Assembly: GCA_028583605.1 (NCBI GenBank)
Contig: CM053329.1
Span: forward strand, 13,666,001-13,730,000
Reading direction: 5' to 3'
From: Dastarcus helophoroides
Taxonomy: Eukaryota; Arthropoda; Insecta; Coleoptera; Bothrideridae
Length of the DNA stretch: 64,000 bases
A program made the translations under genes and the position numbers. Shown piece after piece: positions 21,334-32,383 of the stretch. The notes beneath the pieces were generated by a model. The model did not search any database. It had not been told where the DNA came from and saw only the letters and a list, made by a program, of their open reading frames with translations. The first letter of the stretch is position 1. The number at the start of each line of letters is the position of its first letter.

Positions 21334-23860
21334 CAGTGGCGGCTCGTAGCCAAAACTAATGGGGGTGCTGCGACAATGTTTGGCGTTTTATGTTTGATCC
21401 AAAATGGGGATTTCTTCAAAATTTTAACTTTTTAAAACTTCAACTAAAAATTTCGACATTTTCAAAATGTATGGTAACTTTTCGCTAATTTTTAATTTTT
21501 TAGAAAACTTGAAAATGAAAATTTTTGAATAATGTCGCGTTTTTTGAAAGACTGGATTTTTTCAAATTTCGATTGTATTCCAAAATTTAGACTTTTTTCT
21601 TATAATTTCAACGTTATTTTATTTTAATGCATTGACTTTTTCGAAAATCTGTGTATGCTCTTTTAAAAGTATCTCCATTTTCGAAAATATTTAAACTTTT
21701 CGGTGATTTGTTTTTTTGTATTTTTTTCGAAAGTTAAGTACATTTTTTTACTTTTTCTGAAAACGTAAAATTTTTTAAAACTGGACTTTTGACATTTTAA
21801 ATGTTTGATCTTTTTTAAAATTTCAAAATTTCACCATTTTTTTTTTGAGAAATTATATTTTTATTGAAAATTTCAATTTTTAATAATTTCGACTGTTTTT
21901 TAATGTCGACTGTTTTTTAATGTCAACCATTTTTCAAAATTTCGACTTTTTGTAATGTTTCAATTTTTTGAAATGGAGACATTTTATAAAATGTCGACTT
22001 TTTTCACATTTTCGACTATTTTTTTAATTTTCGAAATTCTTTTAAAATTTTGATTTTTTTTAAGTTTGACGCTTAACGTTTTTTCAAAATTTTGATTTTG
22101 TTGACCTGAAATTTCATTTTTTTTTTAAAGATCTTAAACTTTGGTTAAAAATTTTAATTACCAAAAATTTAAACTCTTCAAATTTTTAACTTCTCAATAT
22201 TTCGACGTTTGAAAACTTCGATCTATCTGATAATTTTTGACTTGTTTTCAATATTCCGGCTTTAAGAATTTTGGTTTTTATTGATAATTTGAGTGAAAAT
22301 TTCCCAATTATGCAAAATTAAACTTTTTTAAAATTTCGAATTATTTTAAAACCTCGATAATAATTCTCAGATCTTTTGAATGTGTCTACTTTTTAAGAGT
22401 TTTGATATTTTTTGTTTCGAGTATAAAATTTCTTCATTTTTAAAATTTTGACTTCTTTTGAAAATTTGAAAGTTTTTGAAAATTTCAATTTTCAATCATC
22501 AATTTTTTTATATATTTCGTATATTTCTCAAAATTTAGAAAGATCAAAGTGTTGACAAATTTTGTCTGTTGTCGACATTTCCAGCGTGATGCCAAGATTT
22601 TAACCATTTTTTTTTTCAGAATTTCGACTTTTTCGACGTTTTCGTCGTAAATCTTGAAATTTCCGCTTGAAAGTTGTAATTTAAAAAAAAACAGAAATTA
22701 AAAATTAATTAATTAAAAATGGAATTACGATAATAAAGTTAATAAAATTTAAGAAAAGTCTACATTTCTAACAATAAGTAAAGAAGGCTTTTTCTCATAT
22801 TAAATTACGACTTTTCGAACATTTTTCTCAAAATGTTAACTTTAATATTGACATTTTTGCTTTTACCCAAAAACTTAATTTTTTTCTCAGAATTTCTTTT
22901 TTTTTCACGTTGGTTTGATTTTAAAATCGAATCGATACTTCTGTTCGACTTTAAAGTCGAAATGTCGAGTCTCAAGTCAAATTTTTGAAAAAAAAGTCAG
23001 AAAAGTAACTAAAACTTCTAAGTTTTTTTTTCGAAATTTCGATTTTCGAAATTTCTTAGAAAAAGTTACAATTTAAACAAAAAATCAGAGTAATACCTTA
23101 CTGCGAAATTTTTCTCGATATTTCTATTTTCAACTCGGACTTTCGACTTTATAACTCGAAATTTCAGAAAAATATTTTTTGGTTCCAAAGTTTTTTGATA
23201 TTAAAATTACAGTCTTGTTAATAAATTTTAAGTTTTTGTCTGAAATTTGAAGAACTCTTAAACTTTTTCAAATTTCAAATTTTTTTGGAATGGTTTTGAA
23301 TTAGAATTCGATATTTCGATGTTCAAATTCACATTGTAAAAACAGATTTATAAAAAATTAACATTTTTTAATAAAATTTCAAAATTCCAGTTTTAATTTT
23401 CAATTTGCGAATAAAGTTGAAAAAAAAGGTCAAATTTTGAGAAAATAGTCAAATTTTGAGAACAGTCTTTTATGAAAAGGGCAAATTTTGAAAAAAAAAA
23501 TCGAAATTTTGAGAAAAAAGACGTATATCGAGGAATAACTTGAGATTACCAGGAACATAAAGAATCGGATTTTGGGACAAGGTCGAAATTTCGAAAAATG
23601 ATGGATTTTGAGAAAAGTCTACGTTTCGAGAAAATGACGAATTCCGAAGGAATATCGAGATGTCCAAAAATAAAAATGAATTCTGCAAAAAAATTCGAAA
23701 TTTCAAAAAACAAATCTAAATTTCGAGAAAAATATCAAAATTTCGACAAAAAAAACCAAATTTCGAGAAAGGAATCGAAGCAAAAATGAAAAATAGTTCG
23801 AAACTTCGAAAAAAATACCGCTATTTCTAAAACAAGATCGAAATTTCGGGAAATTGCTCA
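21334..23860. mobile_element. hAT-type end followed by T-rich then A-rich repeat; other end missing
   Basis: CAGTGGCGGCTCGTAGCCAA and the following AACTAATGGGGGTGCTGCGA match, inverted, the right end of the 6.1-kb element at 59717, so this is the same family in the opposite orientation. The interior is T-rich to about 23400, then A-rich to about 23860. No CAGTGGCGGC end or matching 8-bp flank (AGCAGAAC) was found on the right, so the copy is truncated or rearranged. Frames such as 23598-23789 are composition artefacts. Confidence 0.6.
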
Positions 23861-23931
23861 ATCCCTACAGTGCAGTGTTACCGGTTCATCAAATCTACGG
23901 AAAAGCGGCTTGGAGATTCGTATTATTGTAT

Positions 23932-24045
23932 CCACGTGTACAGTCTATGCTAAAAATCGAGTAACGGTAGCACTCTGGTCTTTACGACTCGCAGCGCAGA
24001 TCTAAGCTTTCAAAAACTTTTAGCTACGATTACTGTCGGTGAACT
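23932..24045. repeat. Dispersed repeat, copy 1
   Basis: GTACAGTCTATGCTAAAAAT and about 110 bp around it recur at 27358 onward with moderate divergence. Nothing in it looks coding. Confidence 0.5.
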
Positions 24046-24046
24046 A

Positions 24047-24402
24047 TGAACGCACGAATACAAAAGCAATTAAACAAAAGGAGCAGACTTGCAGACAAAT
24101 CTTTAGGCGACCTAACATCCTAAAAATTTCGCAAATTTCGATCAAAATACTGATAGCAATTGGACCCTGATATGCTACTACTATTGTTCTGTAATGTATC
24201 GCGACATGGAAAAACTAAAAATCCAGGAGTTATTGTCAAGATGTCAACAAAGACAAACCACCAATGAGTAGAAGAAAGAGACCACAGTAGTGGTTGGATA
24301 GAGATGTACGACGAGTTATTAAAGGAAACAGAACGCACGAAGACAGAAGCAATTAAACAAAAGGTGTAGACAGATCTTTAGACGACCTAAACATCCTCAG
24401 TG
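24047..24402. repeat. Direct repeat of about 70 bp, 283 bp apart
   Basis: GAACGCACGAATACAAAAGC with AATTAAACAAAAGG and the CGACCTAACATCC end (24047-24121) is repeated at about 24330-24400 with a few changes. The spacer shows no motif. It could be a partial tandem duplication. The 24403-24640 remainder holds nothing recognised. Confidence 0.55.
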
Positions 24403-24640
24403 TTACGCCAGGAACTCGACTCGAACAAAAAAGGTGCTCGGAATTCGGCGATAGCGCAGATTCTAAGCAAGGATCCGAGCAAGGAACGCCGAACTGTGGC
24501 ACCCAACAGTTACAGCCGTTGGAAGGGTCGCTTTTTAGAAGGGGGAACGAACACCCTACAAACCACCACATAATCTGGCTATATCGTTCCGAGATTTTCA
24601 CTGTATTATTTCGCTACTGAGGGAACTCATTACACAGATT

Positions 24641-25370
24641 TGTTAAGAGGTTCATTGAATCTGAGCGCCCGATCCGACGAGCGGCACCGGAAGGGGGGGC
24701 GACGAGCGTTTTGTTATTAAAGCTCACCACCAATCATGTCGAGCACATTAGTTGGCTATATAACGATTTATATTTATTGATTCCATTTCGGACCGCCTGC
24801 CATTCAAATATTTTTATGGCGTTGTAAATTTTACAAAACGTGTTTAGTAATTGACTAATGTAATCGATTTCTGTATTTATTATTGCTTCTATCAATGTAA
24901 ACTAAACTTCTAGTCTACTGTATAAATAGCTTGTCATTCCGTGGTGCCTTTGATTCCAGATAACTTGAAAACGTAAAAACAACTTCACCAAGATTTTATG
25001 GCTCCAACTCGGTTAAGAAATCCGTGTTGCTTTTCTGCGGAACCGATTCAAAATCTTTTATTTCGTGTACTCTGGTGCAAATTTTAAATTGAAATCTCAA
25101 AAAAATATCGAATTCCAAGTTTAAATCTGATATATTTTTTGACATTGCAAATATAAAATTGAGAGAAAAGGGGAACCATTTCCATTTTATGTGTAACTGA
25201 AGTGTCTAATTCTGTTCGTAATGTTTGGAAACAATTTTACCTTTCCTTTAATGTCTGTATTAAAACTATTACATCCATATGTATAAACAATAAAATAAAA
25301 GGTATTTTTTTTTAAGTAAACCTACTTTTCTTATTTTTTGGCATCAAAAGTAAAATATTTTTTCTTTTTC
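24641..25370. other. Single-copy-looking AT-rich sequence
   Basis: A TATAAATAG box-like string occurs near 24921, but no initiator at a sensible distance or coding frame follows. No repeats seen. Confidence 0.3.
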
Positions 25371-26872
25371 TGCTCTTCTTCTCTTCTCTTCTCTTCTCTT
25401 CTCTTCTCTTCTCTTCTCTTCTCTTCTCTTCTCTTCTCTTCTCTTCTCTTCTCTTCTCTTCTCTTCTCTTCTCTTCTCTTCTCTTCTCTTCTCTTCTCTT
25501 CTCTTCTCTTCTTTTCTCTTCTTTTCTCTTCTCTTCTCATTTCATCTCATCTCATCTCATCTCATCTCATCATCATCTCATCTCATCATCATCGTCATCT
25601 CCTCATCATTTCCTCATCACCTCCTTATCATCTTTTTATCATCTCCTCATCATCTCCTCATCATCTCCTTATCATTTCCTTATCATCTCTTCTCTTTTCT
25701 TCTCTTCTCTTCTTTTCTCTTCTCTTCTCCTTTCTTCTCTCCTCTTCTCTTCTCTTCTTTTCTCTTCTCTTCTCTTCTCTTCTCTTCTCTTCTCTTCTCT
25801 TCTCTTCTCTTCTCTTCTCTTCTCTTCTCTTCTCTTCTCTTCTCTTCTCTTCTCTTCTCTTCTCTCTATTCTTCTCATCTCCATCTCATCTCATCTCATC
25901 TCATCTCATCTCATCTCATCTCATCTCAGTCTCATCTCATCTCATCTCATCACTCATCTCAATCTCATCATCGATAGCGTCATCTCCTCATCATTTCCTC
26001 ATCACCTCATTATTATCTTTTTATCATATCTTCCATCATCTCCTCATCATCTCCTTATCATTTCCTTATCATCTCTTCTCTTCTCTTCTCCTTTCTTCTC
26101 TTCTCTTCTCTTCTCTTCTCCTTCTTCTCTTCTCTTCTCTTCTCTTCTCTTCTCTTCCCTTCTCTTCTCTTCTCTTCTCTTCTCTTCCCTTCTCTTCTCT
26201 TCTCTTCTCTTCTCTTCTCCTCTTCTCTCTTCTCTTCTCTTCTCTTCTCCTCTCTTCTCTTCTCTTCTCTCTCTTCTCTTCTCTTCTCTTCTCTCTCTTC
26301 TCTTCTCTTCTCTCTCTCTCCTCTTCTCTTCTCTTCTCTTCTCTATTCTTCTCATCTCATCTCATCTCATCTCATCTCATCTCATCTCATCATCATCTCA
26401 TCTCATCATCATCGTCATCTCCTCATCATTTCCTCATCACCTCCTTATTACCTTTTTATCATCTCCTCATCATCTCCTTATCATTTCCTTATCATCTCTT
26501 CTCTTCTCTTCTCTTCTCTTCTCTTCTCTTCTCTTCTCTTCTCTTCTCTTCTCTTCTCTTCTCTTCTCTTCTCTTCTCTTCTCTTCTCTTCTCTTCTCTT
26601 CTCTTCTCTTCTCTTCTCTTCTCTTCTCTTCTCTTCTCTTCTCTTCTCTTCTCTTCTCTTCTCTTCTCTTCTCTTCTCTTCTCTTCTCTTCTCTTCTCTT
26701 CTCTTCTCTTCTCTTCTCTTCTCTTCTCTTCTCTTCTCTTCTCTTCTCTTCTCTTCTCTTCTTCTCTTCTCTTCTCTTCTCTTCTCTTCTCTTCTCTTCT
26801 CTTCTCTTCTCTTCTCTTCTCTTCTCTTCTCTTCTCTCCTCTTCTCTTCTTTTCTCTTCTCTTCTCTTCTAT
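25371..26872. repeat. Polypyrimidine satellite (TCTTC)n with TCATC interludes and higher-order structure
   Basis: Blocks of pure TCTTC pentamers are separated three times by a block of TCATC pentamers that passes into a longer motif, CATCTCCTCATCATTTCCTC and its continuation, at about 25592, 25978 and 26412. These repeat at intervals of about 386 and 434 bp, a higher-order unit. Most of the + strand is C and T only, so neither strand can easily form stop codons; the 545-residue + frame and the arginine/glutamate-rich minus frames are therefore meaningless. Long mirror-symmetric polypyrimidine tracts can form triplex DNA. Confidence 0.93.
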
Positions 26873-27353
26873 AATCATATTATTTGCCCTTCCACTAAAC
26901 TTTCCAGAAGCTCCTGAAAGAAGGCCCCAATTTGGAAATAGAACAACCTTTACTCCTTGGTTCCCCAATACATAGATAATAAGGGGTCCACCTCATAAAT
27001 GCCTCCTTAAAAAAATCAGTCTTTGCAATAGTGCTACATTCTTTATTTAAACACATAGATTTAAAGACGATTATTATCGCATTTTGATATTGATAATGCA
27101 ATTCTAAGAAAAGCGTAAATGGTCCGATTGATAACAGAATAGAGAATAAAATATGTCGAGCGGAAATGGGCAGATAATTGCTTGGAGCTCAAGCGGCCCG
27201 GTCGCAAGTGATCCAACATATTTTGCATATGTATGCAGAGACTACATTTTTACTCAAAATTTGTCTTAATTTTTTATACTTCGGATTATTCGACCTGTTT
27301 TGGGATCCGACCTACCCCTTAGTCCCATCATGGTCAGATTAGAGAAGTTCTAC
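26873..27353. other. Single-copy-looking sequence, nothing recognised
   Basis: No repeat or coding signal seen. Confidence 0.3.
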
Positions 27354-27480
27354 TCTATATCCACGCGTACAGCCTATGCTAAAAATCGAGTAGTGGTGTC
27401 AATTGGAGCTTATGTCTCGCTCTATGCAACCGACACCTAACATTCCAAAAAAAGTTGCGATTACCGCCGGTAAATTAAGG
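27354..27480. repeat. Dispersed repeat, copy 2
   Basis: GTACAGCCTATGCTAAAAAT and neighbouring sequence match 23932-24045. Both copies have the same orientation. Confidence 0.5.
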
Positions 27481-27639
27481 TAATTGTTTCCAAAATTAAC
27501 AAACGCCATCTGTCTCAAAAATACGTCTCAGTTTTGCCTTCAACCCAAAAGGGATAACGTAGGTTTACCAGTTTTCGAATTTAATATCTTGGTTGTTTTT
27601 CTGCAATTTACACGTTTGCAGCGAGCTGTTTAAAAAAAT

Positions 27640-28070
27640 ATTCTCTCTGAATCCATCACCGCAACCTTGGGAATCGTCTGATGAATGAAACGGTAGAAAT
27701 TTTGGTGTCTTGCGTCGTTTAGAGCGTTAGTCCGGCAGACGACGCGCTGCCAGGAACATCTGTCGAGGTTCGTCGTTCGATCGCGGTAGCCGTGCTCGTT
27801 GAACTGTGCTGTTCATCATTTGTCCAGTTCGAAAACGAACGCCAAGCGACGGAACGACGCGAAAACAATACCCGGCTAATAACACGGTTCCGCTCTGCGG
27901 TAATACACGTTCCACGCCAAAGTGTTTATTCGCTGTTTATAGTGCAAAGGTGCGAGCCTGTTTTATTGTCAGTGTTGTGCGATTTCGGTTATTCCCAGTG
28001 AAATGGACGAGGGTAGCTCTTGACTTTGGATTTATGGGATATCATCGTCAACATGTTCAAAACGGTCAGT
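27640..28070 (+). other. Possible 5' exon of a host gene
   Basis: This patch is about half G+C and free of repeats, unlike its surroundings. Overlapping short frames run in several phases, which suits an untranslated leader better than a coding exon. The end reads CAACATGTTCAAAACG followed by GTCAGT (28065), that is, a start codon in fair context and, after MFKT, a possible splice donor. No downstream exon can be identified in the window. An unrelated CG-rich intergenic patch is equally possible. Confidence 0.25.
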
Positions 28071-28859
28071 AGATGGACGAAGATGCGATTAGCGTTTAGT
28101 TAGGAAGCGTGGATACTTCAATTAGAGGATTCTCAGTTTCAATTGTGACTGTATCGAGAAAAGAGAATTAAGCACATGGCGCCTTAATTATTCACTTTTA
28201 TTTCGTAGGTCAAGATACTTGAAATTGTTTAGTAGACGATTACATGAAAACCCGCGCTTTTGAACTAAGGTTTCATTCACGTCTTTTTGTACGTGGTCAT
28301 GGCTCATGTTACGTCCTATGGTCATGTACTAAGGCCAAACAAATCCTGATGGATGAGTTCCTAGTGAATTGGGGATGCTTGACAATGTTACTTTGGTTAG
28401 AGAAATACGTCTTGCTATTTAACTGATGTAAAGTAACGAAAGCTGCTCGAGGAGTTATTTCGTCTGCAATCATGTATTCGAAGCAGAAATCATCCTTCAG
28501 AAACTATATTAATAGGAAATACGACAGAAGATGTAACAATACCATACGATCTACGTTATCTGAAGTATTGTGTAATCGTCATTGTTATTCTCGTTAATGT
28601 AGTTTCTCAATATGAATTATTCACAAGTTAGCAGAAAATACAACAATATGAAGAACAATACTTTCACAGTAATTGCTTCAGATATGAAGTATATTGTAGA
28701 CTGGTCATTACTTGTTCTATATGAAGTACTGTGGAATTGTCATTATTCATTTTGTTTTATTTTTTGTTTCACTAAACTGGATAAAGTTGCTGGTAAAAGC
28801 CCTGAGCTTTTAATCTGATTCCTCGTGCTTAAGTAATTCTATAGTTCAAGAATTTGATT
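28071..28859. other. AT-rich sequence, nothing recognised
   Basis: Short frames at 28244-28426 and 28612-28818 show no domain. If the preceding patch is an exon this would be intron. Confidence 0.3.
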
Positions 28860-29870
28860 CCATTTAGCATCTGACGAAGAACCCAGGATTGGAAATCGTT
28901 GATCCATCATAGGTTTCTTGTTGCTGAAAAAGAATCTTTAAATGTGTGATGTTATTAAATGAACTATATTAAGGAAAGTTTGCACAATCAGTCAGGAACT
29001 TCTATCCGCGTTTGGTCCCCAGATTTCAGAGCAGATCCAGAGATCTAAATCAATCCAATGATGTATGATGGTCTTAAAAGAGCTATATTAAAGAAACTTT
29101 GTACACTGAGTCAGGAACTTCTATCCGCGTTTGGTCCCCAGATTTCAGAGCGGATCCAGAGATCTAAAACAAGTAAAATGATGTGTGATGGTATTAAAAG
29201 AGCTATATTAAAAAATGTTGTACTCTCACTCAGGAACTTCTATCCGCGTTTGTTCCCCAAATTTCAGAGCCGATCCAGAGATCTAAGACAAGTCAAATGA
29301 TATCAAATGATGTGTGATGGTATTAAAAGAGCTATATTAAAGAAACTTTGTACACTCAGTCGCGTTTGGTCCCCAGATTTTAGAGCAGATCCAGAGGTCT
29401 AAATGAACTCAAATAATGCCATCACTTGCCCCAATTTAGACTCCTGTTGATGAATGTGGAAGTAATTTGATTTGATAGGTGAAGAAGCCAAAACTGTAAC
29501 CAGTTAAGAACAATCTAGTTCTCTAGAATTTAACACTGCCTGTCAATTTTTTTTTGTTTTTGAAGGGTTATCATTTAGTGGTGAACTTAGAATTGGAAAT
29601 CGTTGATACATCAAATATTCACAGTTATGGGAAGAGAATCTTTAAAGTTATGTGTAGAATAGTGTTAACTGAGCAATATTTAAAAAGCTTTAGACACTCC
29701 CAGATTCTTTCGTGTTTGTCCCCAAAATCTGGAACAGGTTCAGAAGACTAAATCGAATAAAATAACTGTCTCAGTTAGACAGCAACTGGTGTCGCCTGGA
29801 AGCAATTCATGTTTCATCGTTGAAGAAGCCAAAATTGTAACCAATGCACCAAACTTTTCCAAAAAGAGAA
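28860..29870. repeat. Duplicated segment, one copy with internal 120-bp tandem array
   Basis: A segment starting GATTGGAAATCGTTGATCCA (near 28889) and ending GAAGAAGCCAAAACTGTAACC (near 29481) recurs from about 29592 to 29842. In the first copy a 120-bp piece with GAGCTATATTAAAGAAAC and TCCGCGTTTGGTCCCCAG is repeated four times (ATATT anchors at 28964, 29083, 29203, 29332); in the second it occurs once, diverged. The array arose inside one duplicate. No protein domain was recognised. Confidence 0.75.
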
Positions 29871-30039
29871 CTTGGGAATATCAAACGCGACACGGAATGA
29901 TGGACCTTCAGAAGCGTCTATGGCCTGAAACAAATAGAGAAGCATAGAAGTAGTTTTTCACGACTTTCTTGTTGTTGTCTTGCTTTTTCTTGTTTTTGCC
30001 GCAAGAACAAGGCAAGCATTTGTGAGAAAAAACAAGACA

Positions 30040-30200
30040 AGAAGTTTGTGAGCAAGAACAAGACAAGAAGTTCTCTTGGCAAGACAAGAAGTTCTCTTGG
30101 CAAGACAAGAAGTTCTCTTGGCAAGACAAGAAGTTCTCTTGGCAAGACAAGAAGTTCTCATGGCAAGACAAGAAGTTCTCTTGGCAAGAGCAAGATCTCT
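30040..30200. repeat. 21-bp tandem repeat (TTCTCTTGGCAAGACAAGAAG)
   Basis: Six units start at 30071, 30092, 30113, 30134, 30155 and 30176, nearly identical. The period is a multiple of three, so several frames on both strands repeat seven residues; none is a gene. CAAGA-rich sequence extends on both sides (30000-30240). Confidence 0.9.
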
Positions 30201-30560
30201 TGTCAAGAAATTAGCAAGAAGCAAGATTTCTTGCTTTTCTTCAATATTCTCTTATAATAAGCGATGCTCCAGGAAATAGTCTCTCTGATGAGACTGCTTC
30301 TTGTCATTGAACTAAGTATATCTTTTATAATTTCTAATGAATATAGGATACGAATTTTCAAATTACAACATCAGTCATATTCGTATTCCCTTACGTTCGT
30401 CGATATCAAAATAGCCATCAACTTCCTGTTTCCACTTAGATCTTGAAAAAAAGTTTTGACTGATTTAACTTAATTGAAGGTATTTAAAGCACTCTTCTCA
30501 GTAGTCGAATTTGAAGCAGCCAGGAAAGTAACATTGCTTTTTCCTTTTCTTTATAACTTT
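30201..30560. other. AT-rich sequence, nothing recognised
   Basis: No domain in the short frame 30264-30446 and no repeat found. Confidence 0.3.
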
Positions 30561-30890
30561 GTTGTTGTTCTTCTTCTTTTCGAAGATCTATTGGCCTGTA
30601 TTCCTTCGAATGCAGGCATTCTGGTTTTCTTGAGATGTGGATTGCCAGCTGTCTTTCCATCTCTTTGGTGGTCTTCCTCTTAGTCTACATTCTACGGGCG
30701 TGTCCTCCAGGGCCCTTCGAACAACTCTGTCTTCTTCCATTCTCCTCACGTGGTCATACCATTGGCGTCTTCTTTGTCTGCCCCCTCCTACCACATCGTT
30801 CACTTCACATATTCTTCTGATCTCATCGTTTCTAACTCTATCTCTAAGTGTTTTCCCGGTGATTGCTCCCAGCGTTTTTATTTGATAACT
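30561..30890 (-). pseudogene. RTE-like LINE, 3' end of ORF2
   Basis: The minus frame carries TLRDRVRN, then QWYDHVRRMEEDRVVRRALE and GRPPKRWKDSWQ, the basic C-terminal region downstream of the reverse transcriptase in RTE-type and related insect LINEs. It stops near 30590 and is followed (to the left on +) by a GAA/CAA-rich microsatellite tail, a common 3' end for such elements. The catalytic domain is missing. The copy at 34.7-35.4 kb has the same domain order in the opposite orientation but is much diverged. Confidence 0.7.
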
Positions 30891-31027
30891 TTGTTCAATT
30901 TTTTAATTTGTCACTTCCTTCAATTATTTTTTTTTAATTTGCTGAAAGAAGAACGTTTCATTTTTACTGCTGTTGATATAAAATTAGAGCAACATAATAT
31001 ATTCATTTGAATTTTTATGTTTCAGAG

Positions 31028-31060
31028 TTTTGTCCCTGACTGTCGGTCAGGTTTCCTCAG
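31028..31060 (-). ncRNA. Decayed hammerhead-like hairpin
   Basis: On the minus strand: CUGAGGA, AA, then a perfect six-pair hairpin CCUGAC-CGACA-GUCAGG, then GACAAAAC where GAAAC would be expected. The layout matches the other hammerhead-like motifs in the window, but the second core box is changed, so activity is not expected. Confidence 0.3.
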
Positions 31061-31164
31061 GCCTAATTCCCAAATTTATGGTTTTACTTTGTCTTTACAT
31101 CTTTTATATATGATATACTTTTTAAATTGATTGTATCCCAATCAATTCTGAACCTGTTTTGTTA

Positions 31165-31345
31165 TCACTCATTCTCAAAAGCAACAAGGCAGCAAGAACA
31201 CGAAATAGCAAGAGTCTTGCATGCAAAACAAGAACCAAGGCAGCAAGAAATTGGCAAGACATGAAGTAAAACAATTTCTTGTCTTGTTTAGCTAGACAAG
31301 ACAAGAAGTTGACAACCAAGACAAGAAATCTTGCTTTGTGCATCA
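31165..31345. repeat. Second, diverged CAAGA-rich array
   Basis: GGCAGCAAGAA, ACAAGACAAGAAG and related strings recur irregularly. The composition matches the array at 30040-30200, and the two flank the RTE fragment. Confidence 0.55.
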
Positions 31346-31433
31346 CTACATAGAAGTTATCACTATGTTAAGTTCTCACCAAGATAAACAGGAATTTGCT
31401 GTCTTTGACTGTCTTGTATGTCTTGGGGGCCAT

Positions 31434-31670
31434 TGCTCTAACGCGTTTCGATAACCTGAGCTATCATCCTTAAAGAAATTGAAATACAAATCTTGTCCCC
31501 GGAAACCAAGAAAGATTAAAAAACACAACAAAGGTTGCTCTAACGCTTTTCGATAGTCAAGCTATCATCTTCAAAGAGATACTCAGATACGTAGTATCTC
31601 ACTTTTGGAGGAGACAAGATTTGTATTTTAATTTTTGAAGGTAACCGAGGACCAGTCCATTCCACCAAAA
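31434..31670. mobile_element. Foldback element copy with an extra partial arm
   Basis: An isolated arm piece (TAACGCGTTTCGATAACC, 31438-31455) precedes a left arm from 31478 (ATTGAAATACAAATCTTGTC). A right arm then ends in ACCAGTCCATTCCACC near 31666. The hammerhead-like core in the left arm is mutated (UUGAAGA for CUGAAGA). The preceding 31388-31430 matches the 3' part of the jockey-like LINE. Confidence 0.6.
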
Positions 31671-31739
31671 TCTTCAGAGAGAAAAAAATGTCATTGAAGT
31701 ATTTGTAGAAAAAAGACAGATCACCAACCGTGAAATACT

Positions 31740-32330
31740 GGAGTGTGTCTGGAAAGACCCAGTTAAGTTTTATCATCAGTTAGACGAATAGTTCTTCTTT
31801 GAATGGTATCCAAAAGAGCCAATGATTTAATTTATCTTCAGAGAGTCAGTAGCTAATAAGAGAGTGTATCTGGAAAGGCCCAGTTATGTTTTATCATCAA
31901 TTAGACTAATGTTTCCAAATCGGTGTGTCACCATACACTAGTGGTGTCGTTGGAAGCTCCCAGCTGTATCGCTATGAGATATAAGATCATAAAAATTTCC
32001 AAATGTACAATTTAATTTTTTTTAGTCATGGAAAATTGTAGAGGTGATCGTGCTGACCTTTTTTTTGATTGTCAAAAATGTATTAGGCGCTTGGGAGCTC
32101 ATGAGAACTGTGAGAACGTTTTTTTGGGAGCAAAAAATTCTTAGACAATTAATGTGCGTCGCTGTTTTTCACCCAATACCAAAGGTGTGTCGTTTCCAAA
32201 AATAAAGGTTGGAAAACACTGAGTTAGACAAATAGCTCTTTGAATGGTATCCAAAAGAGCCAAGGATTTAATTTGGGTTCATAAAGAGTTAGTAGCCAGT
32301 GAGATGTGAAGTATTTCTTACGTGTCTCAA
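31740..32330 (-). repeat. LINE-derived duplicated segments around a small hAT element
   Basis: GTGTCTGGAAAGACCCAGTT and the TTAGACGAATAG region repeat at about 121-bp spacing (31743 and 31864). They resemble the LINE sequence near 5085-5215 with its middle deleted. The second unit is split by the hAT insertion at 31907-32221 and resumes as GACAAATAGCTCTTTGAATG. Confidence 0.55.
31899..32229. mobile_element. Small non-autonomous hAT element, 315 bp
   Basis: AATTAGAC (31899-31906) and AGTTAGAC (32222-32229) flank it, an 8-bp target duplication with one change. Its right end, read inward, is CAGTGTTTTCCAACC; the left end is a decayed TAATGTTTCCAAATC. GGTGTGTC and GACACACC lie just inside the two ends. 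The host LINE repeat reads through when the element is removed, which supports the boundaries. Confidence 0.75.
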
Positions 32331-32383
32331 GAATGTTGCCCTAAGGAGATGATACCCCATCAGTTTCTGCGAGCATCCCCCAC

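Noticed and set aside
24915..24960. TATAAATAG core promoter
   Set aside because: No initiator at about 30 bp, no downstream exon, and the surrounding sequence is AT-rich enough to give such strings by chance.
25338..26975. 545-residue open frame on + and several arginine/glutamate-rich frames on minus
   Set aside because: They lie in a pure polypyrimidine repeat that cannot form stop codons; there is no coding signal.
30040..30200. 21-bp direct repeats considered as a CRISPR-like array
   Set aside because: Units abut without spacers and the window is eukaryotic; it is a minisatellite.
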